Part shown: positions 9,701 through 15,909 of the stretch, one piece after another | Numbering within the stretch: position 1 is the stretch's first letter | Layout: every line of letters begins with the position of its first letter | Assembly: GCA_001784585.1 (NCBI GenBank) | Contig: MFRN01000042.1 | Coordinates: 1 to 38,993, forward strand | Direction: 5' to 3' | Length of the DNA: 38,993 nt | Source: Candidatus Melainabacteria bacterium RIFCSPLOWO2_02_FULL_35_15 | GTDB taxonomy: Bacteria; Cyanobacteriota; Vampirovibrionia; 2-02-FULL-35-15 | The notes under the pieces: generated by a model | What the model was told of the DNA's origin: nothing | Seen by the model: the letters and a program-made list of their open reading frames with translations, nothing else | Database searches by the model: none | Translations under genes and position numbers: made by a program

Positions 9701-10485
9701 GAAATAATTTTAAAATAGAAGAGAACGAACTGGATGCAATTTTAAAATTCTTATCAATTAACTTCAATTCATTTGATGATATTAATATATTATTGCTTTA
9801 TGAGCTTAATAGAAACAGTAAAAGAGTAAACCTTTCACCTTTAATAGAATTAGAAAAAGATACTTATATATATGGTCGTCAAATATGTTTAAAATCTGCA
9901 AATTTTTGGTTGCGGGAAATTTATCAAGGCAGTATTCCGTTTAGTGTTGGAAATATGCCTAAAGCAATAGAAGACCTAAGTGATAGAATACATAGGTTTT
10001 GGGATCTTGAACTTGAAGAAGATGCTTGTAAAAAACTGAAAGAAATTTTAGATGATAAAAATGTAGAATGTAGAATAAGTAACTTTAAAAGACTATCAAG
10101 TTCTTTTGTATCGAGGCCCCCTTGTGGAGAAATAGATGTTCTTGCAGTTAATAATAAAAATAAAACTATATATGTTTTTGACGCAAAAAATCTAACAAAA
10201 AAAATAAGGCCCTATGATTTACGACATGAATATAAAGAATTTTTTGAAGATAAAATAAAAGACGGGAAAATTACAAAACCATCATATTTAACAAAGTTAA
10301 GTAAAAAAGAAGAATTTGTAAAAGATAATTTGCCAGAAGTGTTAAATCATTTTGGTATTGTTGATACTAATGGTTGGTCTGTAAAAAAAGCATTTATTGT
10401 AAAAGAAAATTATACGTCTGCATTTTCAAAAGAACATACGATAAATTTCTTGTTAATTGAAGAGCTTAAAGAATATTTTAGTTAA
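6748..10485 (+). CDS. Unrecognised 1245-aa protein with C-terminal nuclease-like domain
   Basis: A large protein of unknown family, without signal peptide, transmembrane segment or Walker motifs that I can find. Most of it reads as alternating helices and short strands. The last 120 residues contain CGEIDVLAVNNKNKTIYVFDAKN: Glu-Ile-Asp near 1127-1129, then Asp1145-Ala-Lys1147 on a second strand, the layout of NERD/PD-(D/E)XK nucleases with Asp in place of the commoner Glu. A second, weaker two-strand pattern near 295-325 (ITADLAFLVDSNKVCLINVVD) has the same rhythm but lacks the lysine and may be a degenerate copy. It diverges from the 594-aa nuclease-like gene, and the two probably act together. 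The reading frame is intact and long, so it is a real gene. The defence function is inference. Confidence 0.88.
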   Translation: MDLQKTIKSLIKYSIEELLNWILATSIHPSNQRFCFNLELLFKLLISIQPIEFENQNITREDFIKIIRVFSEETQSVNHIVDSQDFKNQSELVPIFVNGKKYYFFYGAMSAPYKLAKWFYEKYIDNEDLEKHKELKDILNCFILSLEYQTKLLEVIKSINESGNISENEMHVPSQNFYDRLFAVLNTNRFTSMLPSDIQKYNLLQGENHLSDIWAELNADNILSSIVVQLNNGKLFFTLPQLHIESLHILACRLINESENKEELMKELNNNFCYKAEISSILFFNKNFQIKKITDFKSREINITADLAFLVDSNKVCLINVVDKTQKDILETKKNQIVAFEDELKKAKNINIFLENKKINQANPTKVEDLEIWKFYILNDLELNKGLELPSGINSTSVFIEHQNFKILMERLDSPLTLIKYFKTAIMSGKFKGFFDAFELDRFAYFISNDQEYPVSLIPKINLQVPLGYWEDFNHNEQIEKYKDNIYELIERDFPHRFDTVMKNHGNEYGVMKKVLQDGGYVIKNNNMLIWIMMPLDRFQRTPDETHYCISFVGKLYAYYLQKLQQEINSLLTKYNYDLNKSIIVEMLPTSIIEKNDSFKELRHLMKEIKDSDPFIYFASCTNSPQEQSINVKAIFSIEKLQTVFNGGNNSPEKLCIQGLIEEILNVLCKDKTKASEEAKIFVDKNIKVGKGKHVLKEFKTHNPSLDKYQKPIERSLIDVNNLNRELSKKLMDLKIKPGEYKNDEALKINKDIFNFLYEKLRNEIVQYDKSILFLAMKQAELVEGARKENDMQLEIDSSTEIEFDLVETTIKKNTEIARLAEPIKYIVSLIMKEGIKGIKKINREGWGVALAAADLIRDTSTIHDFLKYNLSEYTLKIDELYRVIDLKDEKIFDISKYYKKESKEMIQVAKDNFRYRFSGAKLDNAELSEELKDETDAVFNNEYGFKFKNMLNLLCSLGNSENFTEDYFPATLIKKEDIKKVLNRNNFKIEENELDAILKFLSINFNSFDDINILLLYELNRNSKRVNLSPLIELEKDTYIYGRQICLKSANFWLREIYQGSIPFSVGNMPKAIEDLSDRIHRFWDLELEEDACKKLKEILDDKNVECRISNFKRLSSSFVSRPPCGEIDVLAVNNKNKTIYVFDAKNLTKKIRPYDLRHEYKEFFEDKIKDGKITKPSYLTKLSKKEEFVKDNLPEVLNHFGIVDTNGWSVKKAFIVKENYTSAFSKEHTINFLLIEELKEYFS

Positions 10486-10646
10486 TTTTTGCTAAAAGTT
10501 TTATCTGGTCACAAATAAACTAAGACAAATTATAGAAACTGACTTGGTAGATTTCTAACTTTAGCTAGTACTTTAATTTAGTTCTTTCTCAAAAACTCGA
10601 CAATCGTCGAATCCGCCCTTGTGAGTAAGGATAAACAATAGTGCAG

Positions 10647-10662
10647 AGCACTAGGAAGTGCT
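10647..10662. repeat. Small hairpin in the gap between converging operons
   Basis: AGCACT-AGGA-AGTGCT is a perfect 6-bp stem with a four-base loop, preceded by an overlapping alternative GTGC-AGA-GCAC. It sits in the 215-base gap 10486-10700 between the 3' end of the 1245-aa gene and the 3' end of the replication operon. There is no T run, so termination is possible but unproven. The gap also has TCGAC-AATC-GTCGA near 10600. No gene is seen in it. Confidence 0.35.
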
Positions 10663-10700
10663 GAATCATGCAGCAAGAATCAAGCCCAGTATGTAAAGTC

Positions 10701-11066
10701 TTAATTATTCATGTCTAATTTTTTCAACTCAGTTAATTCCTCAACCAGTTTTAAAAGCTGAATAAAAAAATCAAACTTCATGGATATTAAATAAGGCATT
10801 GTGTTTCCAAACTTAGTATGTTTTCCTACTTGGCGTTTAGCTAAAAATAAATTACCTGCTGCTTGATGAAGTCCTTTGTAATCAAAATTAAATCCATTGC
10901 CACCTTTTGCTTTTACTTCTCCTTTTAACCATCCAAATGTTTTGGTTTTGATTCTAATATCATTGCCTTTAGAAGCAGGAGATAAATGAGATTCAAAGCC
11001 ATGTGCTCTGACTTGTTTCTTAAGATCAGCTTCAGCTCTTTTACCTTTTTGGTGCCTACTTCCCAT
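10701..11066 (-). CDS. Small resolvase-like PD-(D/E)XK nuclease
   Basis: A 121-aa protein resembling phage and archaeal Holliday-junction-resolvase-type nucleases. It opens with a basic helix carrying a glutamate (KGKRAEADLKKQVRAHG), followed by Gly-Asn-Asp36 and then Glu50-Val-Lys52 in KGEVKAKG, the classical E...D...ExK order of the fold. The length fits the small resolvase and VRR-NUC-like families. It is the last gene of a four-gene minus-strand operon, 10 bases after the sigma factor gene. In a mobile element it would resolve recombination or replication intermediates. I infer this role from the motif set; the exact family is uncertain. Confidence 0.75.
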   Translation of the reverse strand: MGSRHQKGKRAEADLKKQVRAHGFESHLSPASKGNDIRIKTKTFGWLKGEVKAKGGNGFNFDYKGLHQAAGNLFLAKRQVGKHTKFGNTMPYLISMKFDFFIQLLKLVEELTELKKLDMNN

Positions 11067-11076
11067 TCTTACTTAT

Positions 11077-11610
11077 TTATTCGTGAAATTTCTTTGTAAA
11101 TCTTTCCCTTGCTCTTGCAATTCGACTTTTTACTGTGCCTAGCTTAATTGCATACTTTTTAGCAATTTCTTCATATCTAAGATTATTAAGCTCTCTTGCT
11201 ATGAGCATATTTTTCCAAGGATCACCCATTTTATTTAAAACTTCTTGAATCTTAGTTTTTAATTCTTTGTTTTCACAAATTATTGAAGGATCTTTTTCTT
11301 CAACAAGCATGTTCTCTGGTTCAAAACATTCTTGAATTTCTGGATCAATTGCTATGCCCGAGAAGTTGATGCAATTAAGCCTTCTTTCTCTGAAATAATC
11401 AACCAAGTGATTAAAAACTAATCTTGATAGCCAAGATTTTATCGCTGTTGAATTTCTTATTGATTCGCAACCTTTAAATATTTTAATTAATATCTCTTGT
11501 TTAATATCTTGGAGATCTTGTAATTCTCGGACTCTTAGTAAGCATAAATCTATAAACTTGTCATGCCTAGGATAGATTTCATTAAACTTCATTGTGAGTA
11601 TTCCATACAT
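11077..11610 (-). CDS. Element-encoded RNA polymerase sigma factor (sigma-70/ECF-like)
   Basis: A 177-aa protein with the two domains of a small sigma factor. Region 2 (about 15-75) contains DIKQEILIKIFKG and SWLSRLVFNHLVDYFRERR. Region 4 (about 125-172) contains LRYEEIAKKYAIKLGTVKSRIARARERF, a helix-turn-helix of the kind that reads the -35 element. The gene begins 2 bases after the stop of the helicase loader, with AAAAGG 6 bases before ATG, so it is translationally linked. It would redirect host RNA polymerase to promoters of the element. A second ATG at codon 7 (MKFNEIY) is a possible start. The sigma-factor identity is good; targets are unknown. Confidence 0.85.
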   Translation of the reverse strand: MYGILTMKFNEIYPRHDKFIDLCLLRVRELQDLQDIKQEILIKIFKGCESIRNSTAIKSWLSRLVFNHLVDYFRERRLNCINFSGIAIDPEIQECFEPENMLVEEKDPSIICENKELKTKIQEVLNKMGDPWKNMLIARELNNLRYEEIAKKYAIKLGTVKSRIARARERFTKKFHE

Positions 11611-11612
11611 AA

Positions 11613-12386
11613 TTAACCTTTTTCAAGTCTGTGATTCAGGTTAGGCATTTTAATCACCTCGCACATTTGAATAATTCTTGAAACAATCCTTTCATCGAAA
11701 TGTTTGTCTAAATCATCAAGAGAGCAATTTGAGGTAATAATTGTTGGCAAATTACTTATGTACCTGTCATTGATTATTTTGTAGAAAACAGTAAAAGTCC
11801 AATCTGATCTCTTTTCAACTCCAATATCATCAAGGACTAAATAAGTAGCACTGGTATATTTCTCAATGATGTCTAATTCTGTAATTTCTTGTGAGTTAAA
11901 AGCTCTTTTGATTTCTAAGAGTAAATCTATAGTCTGAATAAACTTTACTGAACCTAGACTTTCAGTAATGATTTTACTCGTAATTGCACATGCTAAGTGA
12001 GTTTTACCAGAACCAGGAGAGCCGTAAAGAAACAATCCTTTTCTTTGATTTTGATTCTTTAGAACTTTGGATACAAGATCAAGCTGTCTCTCATACTTAT
12101 CAGCTTTAAAGTTTGTAAAGGTGTAGAAACTCAGATTACCTTTTAACCCAGCGCTTTGAATTTCTCGCTGAATACGTTTTATTTCATTCTCTTGATGGAG
12201 TTTTTGTTGTTGTTTAGTCTCACAGTGGTTACAAAAGGTCTTCCAACCCACAAAGTCTATAAAAACAGATTTGCATTTATTTCTACAATCTTTGCAGATT
12301 ACATCAGCAGGTTTATTGTTTTTCAGCTCTGTTTGCTTTTCTCTTGCTTTTTCTATGACATTTTTTAAACTCATTGGTAATGGCAT
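11613..12386 (-). CDS. DnaC/IstB-like helicase-loader ATPase with N-terminal zinc finger
   Basis: A 257-aa AAA+ protein of the DnaC/DnaI/IstB group. Walker A is GSPGSGKT at 122-129, Walker B VLDDIG at 184-189, sensor 1 TIITSN at 215-220, and an arginine-finger region is in DERIVSR near 231-237. N-terminal Cys31, Cys34, Cys52 and Cys55 (CKDC...CNHC) form a probable zinc ribbon, as in DnaI-type primosomal proteins. No transposase of the IS21 type is adjacent. The partner instead is the small protein encoded 4 bases upstream, which fits a plasmid/phage replication-initiation pair rather than an insertion sequence. The start is supported by GGAG before ATG. Confidence 0.9.
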   Translation of the reverse strand: MPLPMSLKNVIEKAREKQTELKNNKPADVICKDCRNKCKSVFIDFVGWKTFCNHCETKQQQKLHQENEIKRIQREIQSAGLKGNLSFYTFTNFKADKYERQLDLVSKVLKNQNQRKGLFLYGSPGSGKTHLACAITSKIITESLGSVKFIQTIDLLLEIKRAFNSQEITELDIIEKYTSATYLVLDDIGVEKRSDWTFTVFYKIINDRYISNLPTIITSNCSLDDLDKHFDERIVSRIIQMCEVIKMPNLNHRLEKG

Positions 12387-12390
12387 TTTT

Positions 12391-12741
12391 TTAATCTCCT
12401 GTTATTTTCACGCTTGCATATTTACTAGGCTTGTTTTCAACCATTTCTGATTTAGAAACAGTTGGACCTACTCTTGAATTTGTCTCAAGCTTTTTAAGTT
12501 GACCTGTGTGTGTATCCCAGTGCCGCTTTAATTCAGATGGTTTTGTTATTGTTGTACAAAAAGGTTGACCGTAAGTCTTTTCGAGATTTTTAATTTTTTC
12601 CTCAAGGGCTTTTTTACCATGTCTATCTAATAAAACTTTTAATGCTTTTCTCTCTGTAGTGTTAGGAAAAACATCTTGTAGGTTTTGATTTACTGGCTTA
12701 AATAAAGGGAATGAAGAAGTTTTAGCTTCAATCATTCCCAT
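12391..12741 (-). CDS. Small basic protein, first gene of the replication operon; start overlaps att copy
   Basis: A 116-aa protein I do not recognise. It is rich in Lys and Thr, with a helical central part (ERKALKVLLDRHGKKALEEKIKNLEKTYG) and a disordered tail. Its position before a DnaC-like loader suggests a replication initiator or loader-accessory protein, by inference only. The ATG at 12741 is one base beyond the CCA of the duplicated tRNA-His 3' end. No Shine-Dalgarno precedes it, only att sequence, and the frame stays open upstream through the whole att repeat without another ATG, GTG or TTG. In the original insertion, without the 1.1-kb block, the operon would directly follow the tRNA in the same direction and could be read from its promoter. 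Confidence 0.7.
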   Translation of the reverse strand: MGMIEAKTSSFPLFKPVNQNLQDVFPNTTERKALKVLLDRHGKKALEEKIKNLEKTYGQPFCTTITKPSELKRHWDTHTGQLKKLETNSRVGPTVSKSEMVENKPSKYASVKITGD

Positions 12742-12742
12742 C

Positions 12743-12770
12743 TGGGGCAGGTGACGGGATTCGAACCCGC
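12743..12770 (-). repeat. att copy: displaced 3' end of tRNA-His
   Basis: These 28 bases match the T-arm, 3' acceptor strand and CCA of tRNA-His at 13865-13892 in direct orientation, with a single difference in the T loop (TTCGAAT here, TTCAAAT in the intact gene). Similarity stops abruptly beyond 12770. This is the classic footprint left when a tyrosine recombinase inserts an element into a tRNA 3' end. It may preserve the pre-integration host sequence. Confidence 0.85.
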
Positions 12771-12798
12771 ATATTACATTAATAAGGTTAAAAGGATA

Positions 12799-12826
12799 CT
12801 GAAAAAGGGTTGAAATAAGCTATAAT
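12799..12826 (+). promoter_or_regulatory. Promoter of the phosphoribosyltransferase gene
   Basis: CTGAAA (12799-12804), a 16-base spacer, then a consensus TATAAT (12821-12826). Transcription would begin around 12833, within the palindrome at 12830-12854. The -35 is weak. Confidence 0.45.
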
Positions 12827-12829
12827 AAG

Positions 12830-12854
12830 TTCCTAGTTCACAGTGTACTAGGAA
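12830..12854 (+). promoter_or_regulatory. Palindromic operator or 5' leader hairpin
   Basis: TTCCTAGT (12830-12837) and ACTAGGAA (12847-12854) are perfect 8-base arms around a 9-base centre. The position just after the -10 element and over the predicted start site is typical of a repressor operator. The downstream gene encodes a winged-helix protein that could be its own regulator. Alternatively it folds in the mRNA. Confidence 0.55.
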
Positions 12855-12881
12855 TCAGGAAAATTGGGTGTAAATATTAAC

Positions 12882-13862
12882 ATGAACAAGAACACATCAG
12901 CAAAAATAATTGAATACATAGCATCTAAAGGGCAAGTAGAAGGGAAAGAGCTTTTTGGTTATTTTGAACTTTCAGACAGAGCTATAAGAAAACAGCTTAA
13001 AAAACTTTTTGAAACTGGTGTTTTGATTAAAGCAGGGAAACCTCCAAAAGTTTTTTACTCATTAAAAGAAAAAGAATCTAAAGAAGAAAATATAGTAACG
13101 ATTGAACCATCTCAGGAAAAAATTATCAATAACAAATTCTTAATAATCACACCTTCTGGAGAAGAAAAAGAAGGTATAGAAGGATTTAAGTATTGGTGTA
13201 AAAGATTTAAATTGCCAATTGAAAAAACTGCTCAGGAATATATTCAAACATTAAAAAAATATGACTCTTATAAAAAAGACGGACTTATTAATGGATTATA
13301 TAAATTTAAGAGTACTTTTAAAGAGACGTTTTTAGATGAAATTTATTACCTTGATTTTTATAGTATAGAAAGATTTGGAAAGACAAAACTCGGTCAATTC
13401 TTGCTATATGCAAAACAAAGTCAGAACAGAGCTTATATAAAAAAATTGATTGGTCAAATTAAGCCAGAGATTGAGCATACGATTAAAAAATTTAAGATAG
13501 ATGGTGTAGGGGTAATGCCTCCGACAGTAAAAAGAGAAGTTCAGATAATGAAAGAACTTGAAAAAGCTATAAAGCCTAACCACAAATTAATTTTAATTAC
13601 AAAAATTAAAACTACCATTACTGTTCCGCAAAAGACATTAAGTAAACTTGAAGATCGTATAGAAAATGCCAGAAGCACGATAGTAGTAAACGAGAGAGGA
13701 GTTTATAAAAATATTATCTTGGTTGATGATGCAGTAGGCTCGGGTGCTACATTAAATGAGACTGCCCGAAAAATAAGAGAAAGAAAGATCTGCAAAGGAA
13801 AAATTATAGGGCTTGCAATTGTCGGCAGTTTTAAAGGGTTTGATGTAATTAGCGAGGTTTAA
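12882..13862 (+). CDS. Winged-helix/ComF-like phosphoribosyltransferase fusion
   Basis: A 326-aa protein from the ATG at 12882. A TTG at 12864 would add six residues, but its AGGA is only 3 bases away, so the start is uncertain. Residues 1-60 form a winged helix (SDRAIRKQLKKLFETGVLIKAGKPPKVFYSL). The C-terminal 130 residues are a type I phosphoribosyltransferase. They include QKTLSKLEDRIENAR, as in ComF-type proteins, and a PRPP loop ILVDDAVGSGATL with both aspartates (282 and 283). The enzyme would bind PRPP or a nucleotide and the winged helix DNA, suggesting a metabolite-sensing regulator. It lies alone between the two tRNA-His repeats and stops 2 bases from the tRNA 3' end. The domains are clear; substrate and role are not. 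Confidence 0.88.
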   Translation: MNKNTSAKIIEYIASKGQVEGKELFGYFELSDRAIRKQLKKLFETGVLIKAGKPPKVFYSLKEKESKEENIVTIEPSQEKIINNKFLIITPSGEEKEGIEGFKYWCKRFKLPIEKTAQEYIQTLKKYDSYKKDGLINGLYKFKSTFKETFLDEIYYLDFYSIERFGKTKLGQFLLYAKQSQNRAYIKKLIGQIKPEIEHTIKKFKIDGVGVMPPTVKREVQIMKELEKAIKPNHKLILITKIKTTITVPQKTLSKLEDRIENARSTIVVNERGVYKNIILVDDAVGSGATLNETARKIRERKICKGKIIGLAIVGSFKGFDVISEV

Positions 13863-13864
13863 CT

Positions 13865-13892
13865 TGGGGCAGGTGACGGGATTTGAACCCGC
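13865..13892 (-). repeat. att copy inside the intact tRNA-His 3' end
   Basis: Partner of the repeat at 12743-12770 (27 of 28 bases identical). Together they bound a 1.1-kb block with a single gene. Confidence 0.85.
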
Positions 13893-13942
13893 GAATACCG
13901 GGACCACAACCCGGGGCCTTAGGCCACTTGGCGACACCTGCC
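13865..13942 (-). tRNA. tRNA-His (anticodon GTG), integration target
   Basis: A 78-base gene with the extra 5' G(-1) at 13942 opposite discriminator C73, a hallmark of tRNA-His. The acceptor stem is GCAGGTG/CACCTGC. The anticodon stem CCGGG/CCCGG holds the loop TTGTGGT (anticodon GTG), and the T loop is TTCAAAT. CCA is encoded (13865-13867). The 3' 28 bases are duplicated at 12743, so this is the reconstituted copy after integration and its 3' end is probably element-derived. Upstream, a TATAAT on the minus strand (14011-14016) is a possible -10, but it is 68 bases away. Confidence 0.97.
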
Positions 13943-13966
13943 GTATGAGGAGAAGTTGGAAATTAG

Positions 13967-13996
13967 AGAATCAGAAATCAAAGAATCAGAATTCAG
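13967..13996. repeat. Two tandem 15-base repeats between tRNA-His and ilvD
   Basis: Two adjacent 15-base units starting AGAATCAGAA agree at 13 of 15 positions. They lie in the leader or promoter region of tRNA-His, just after the ilvD stop. Probably a simple purine-rich repeat with no known role. Confidence 0.5.
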
Positions 13997-14018
13997 AAAA
14001 AACAAATTTAATTATAGC

Positions 14019-15731
14019 TTACAATGATGTTACAGCTTGTAATATTTCACTGGTTTCTGATTTGTAGTTTGTTACTGCCCCGTCTCTGGCACTTCCTACC
14101 AGCTTTGCGTATTTAGCTAAAACTCCTGAAGTGTAATTTGGTTTTGGCGGCTGCCATTTTAATTTTCTTTGCTTTAATTCTGAATCTGATAACTCTACTG
14201 AAATAATTCCAGCTTCAGCATCAATGCTTATAATATCTCCGTTCTGAATCAATGCAATAGGTCCGCCTACAAATGCTTCTGGTGAGACATGTCCTGCCAT
14301 AAGGCCACGAGTACCGCCACTAAACCGTCCGTCAGTAATCAGTGCACATTCAGTACCTAACCCCTGTCCATAAAGCGCTGCAGTGACAGAGAGCATTTCA
14401 CGCATGCCTGGTCCGCCTTTTGGCCCTTCATATCTGATTACTACTATGTCACCCGGCTTGATTTTTTTCTCTGTAATTGCTTCAAAAGATTTTTGCTCAC
14501 TGTCAAATATTTTCGCAGGACCACGATGAGATAGTTTTTTACATCCGGCAATTTTTACTATAGCTCCGTCAGGCGCCAGATTTCCTTTTAAAATTTTCAA
14601 CCCCCCGATAGGACTGAGTGGTTTATCTATAGGATAAATTACATCCTGATTTTTTGGAAACTTTATATCCTTCAAATTTTCAGCCTGGGTTTTACCTGTG
14701 ACTGTTAAACAGCCACCATTCAATAAACCTGCATCAAGAAGGCATTTTAGAACTACAGATACCCCGCCAACTTTATGCACATCATATGCTGTATATTTAC
14801 CGCCGGGTTTTAGGTCTGCAAAATAAGGAGTTTCATGGAAAATTTTATCCATCTCTTCAATTGTAAATTTTATTCCTGCTTCATGTGCCATTGCAGGCAG
14901 GTGTAAGACAGCATTTGTAGATCCGCCTGTAGCAGCTACTACACGTGCTGCATTTTCAAATGCTTTTTTCGTCATTATGTCTCTTGGACTGATTGTGGTT
15001 TTTAACAAGTTCATTACTGCTTCACCGCAGGCTTTATGAACTTTTGCACGTTCAGGATCAATAGCCGGATATGAACTGGTGTGTGGAAGTGCTATACCAA
15101 TGGCTTCAGAAACACAAGCCATGGTATTTGCTGTGAACTGACCGCCGCAGGAGCCGGCTCCCGGGCAGGCAGTACACTCTATTTCATAAAGTTCTTTGTC
15201 TGAAATTTTTCCTGAATTATGTGCACCGACTGCTTCATAGACATCTACTATTGTTAAATCTTTTCCGTGATAATGACCTGGCATAATTGTACCGCCGTAT
15301 AAAAAAACTGCCGGCAGATTTAATCTCAGCATTGCCATCATTATTCCGGGCAGACTTTTATCACAACCTGCAATTCCTACCCACCCGTCATAACAATGAG
15401 CACGTATCATAAGCTCTATAGAATCAGCAATAATTTCACGACTAACAAGAGATGATTTCATTCCTTCATGACCCATTGCAATTGCATCGCTTACTGATAT
15501 GGTTATAAATTCTCTGGGTGTTCCACCGTTTGCGATAACAGATTTTTTAATCGCTTCTGATTGATCACGAAGTGTTATATTACATGGAGTAGCTTCATTC
15601 CATGTGCTGGCTATACCGATAAACGGCTGATTTATTTCTTTATCACCAAGCCCCATTGCCCTGAGCATTGCTCTGTGAGGGGCTCTTTCCGGCCCACTGG
15701 TTACTGTTTTGCTTTGTTCTTTCAAATTCAT
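14019..15731 (-). CDS. ilvD: Dihydroxy-acid dehydratase
   Basis: A 570-aa IlvD/Edd-family dehydratase that makes the 2-keto acids in the third common step of isoleucine and valine synthesis. Signatures include [17 protein letters not shown] at the N-terminus, Fe-S cysteine Cys123 in GCDKSLPG, and the second cysteine cluster [20 protein letters not shown]. Further signatures are [23 protein letters not shown] and [21 protein letters not shown]. The length is full. It is transcribed toward tRNA-His and is the first chromosomal gene beyond the integrated block. Together with the aminotransferase at 18228 it belongs to branched-chain amino-acid synthesis, but the two are not in one operon. No clear Shine-Dalgarno precedes the ATG. 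Confidence 0.97.
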   Translation of the reverse strand: MNLKEQSKTVTSGPERAPHRAMLRAMGLGDKEINQPFIGIASTWNEATPCNITLRDQSEAIKKSVIANGGTPREFITISVSDAIAMGHEGMKSSLVSREIIADSIELMIRAHCYDGWVGIAGCDKSLPGIMMAMLRLNLPAVFLYGGTIMPGHYHGKDLTIVDVYEAVGAHNSGKISDKELYEIECTACPGAGSCGGQFTANTMACVSEAIGIALPHTSSYPAIDPERAKVHKACGEAVMNLLKTTISPRDIMTKKAFENAARVVAATGGSTNAVLHLPAMAHEAGIKFTIEEMDKIFHETPYFADLKPGGKYTAYDVHKVGGVSVVLKCLLDAGLLNGGCLTVTGKTQAENLKDIKFPKNQDVIYPIDKPLSPIGGLKILKGNLAPDGAIVKIAGCKKLSHRGPAKIFDSEQKSFEAITEKKIKPGDIVVIRYEGPKGGPGMREMLSVTAALYGQGLGTECALITDGRFSGGTRGLMAGHVSPEAFVGGPIALIQNGDIISIDAEAGIISVELSDSELKQRKLKWQPPKPNYTSGVLAKYAKLVGSARDGAVTNYKSETSEILQAVTSL

Positions 15732-15821
15732 TTGTATAAGCTATAATTTAACATATATAAGATTTTATCCGATTCACTTGGTAAAATCTGTAAAATGCTA
15801 CAGGAGGTATATTCGAGATCT

Positions 15822-15896
15822 ATGCAAAGCGACGCAATTTTATTAGAAAATTGTGTCGCGGCAGGTAGAAACACATTTCAAATTACAAAAAGATAA
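15822..15896 (+). CDS. Possible 24-codon leader ORF upstream of the methyltransferase
   Basis: ATG at 15822 opens a 24-codon frame (begins MQSDAILLENC, ends QITKR) that stops 13 bases before the methyltransferase ATG. A full AGGAGG (15802-15807) precedes it, although the 14-base spacing is long. The methyltransferase itself has no good Shine-Dalgarno, so this ORF may be a leader peptide coupling translation. It contains the strong hairpin at 15829-15859. It could also be chance. Confidence 0.3.
   Translation: MQSDAILLENCVAAGRNTFQITKR
15829..15859 (+). promoter_or_regulatory. Strong 13-bp leader hairpin before the methyltransferase
   Basis: GCGACGCAATTTT (15829-15841) and AAAATTGTGTCGC (15847-15859) pair at all 13 positions, with one G-U, around loop ATTAG. 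There is no following T run, so it is not a standard terminator. It lies between an unused-looking AGGAGG and the gene start at 15910, so it may be a translational or RNA-stability element. Confidence 0.6.
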
Positions 15897-15909
15897 TTAA
15901 GAATCTAAG

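Noticed and set aside
11613-12741. IS21-type insertion sequence (IstB-like ATPase)
   Set aside because: No IstA transposase or terminal inverted repeats. The neighbours (small initiator-like protein, sigma factor, resolvase) fit a replication operon, so the ATPase is read as a helicase loader.
12810-12826. TTGAAA close to TATAAT before the phosphoribosyltransferase gene
   Set aside because: The spacing is only 5 bases, so TTGAAA cannot be the -35. CTGAAA at 12799 with 16 bases fits better.
1-13890. CRISPR array or reverse-transcriptase/retron in the island
   Set aside because: No regularly spaced direct repeats were seen and no reverse-transcriptase motifs occur in any frame of the island genes.
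13864-14067. 67-codon plus-strand frame across tRNA-His
   Set aside because: It is the complement of the tRNA plus a purine-rich repeat and overlaps the ilvD end; no coding character.
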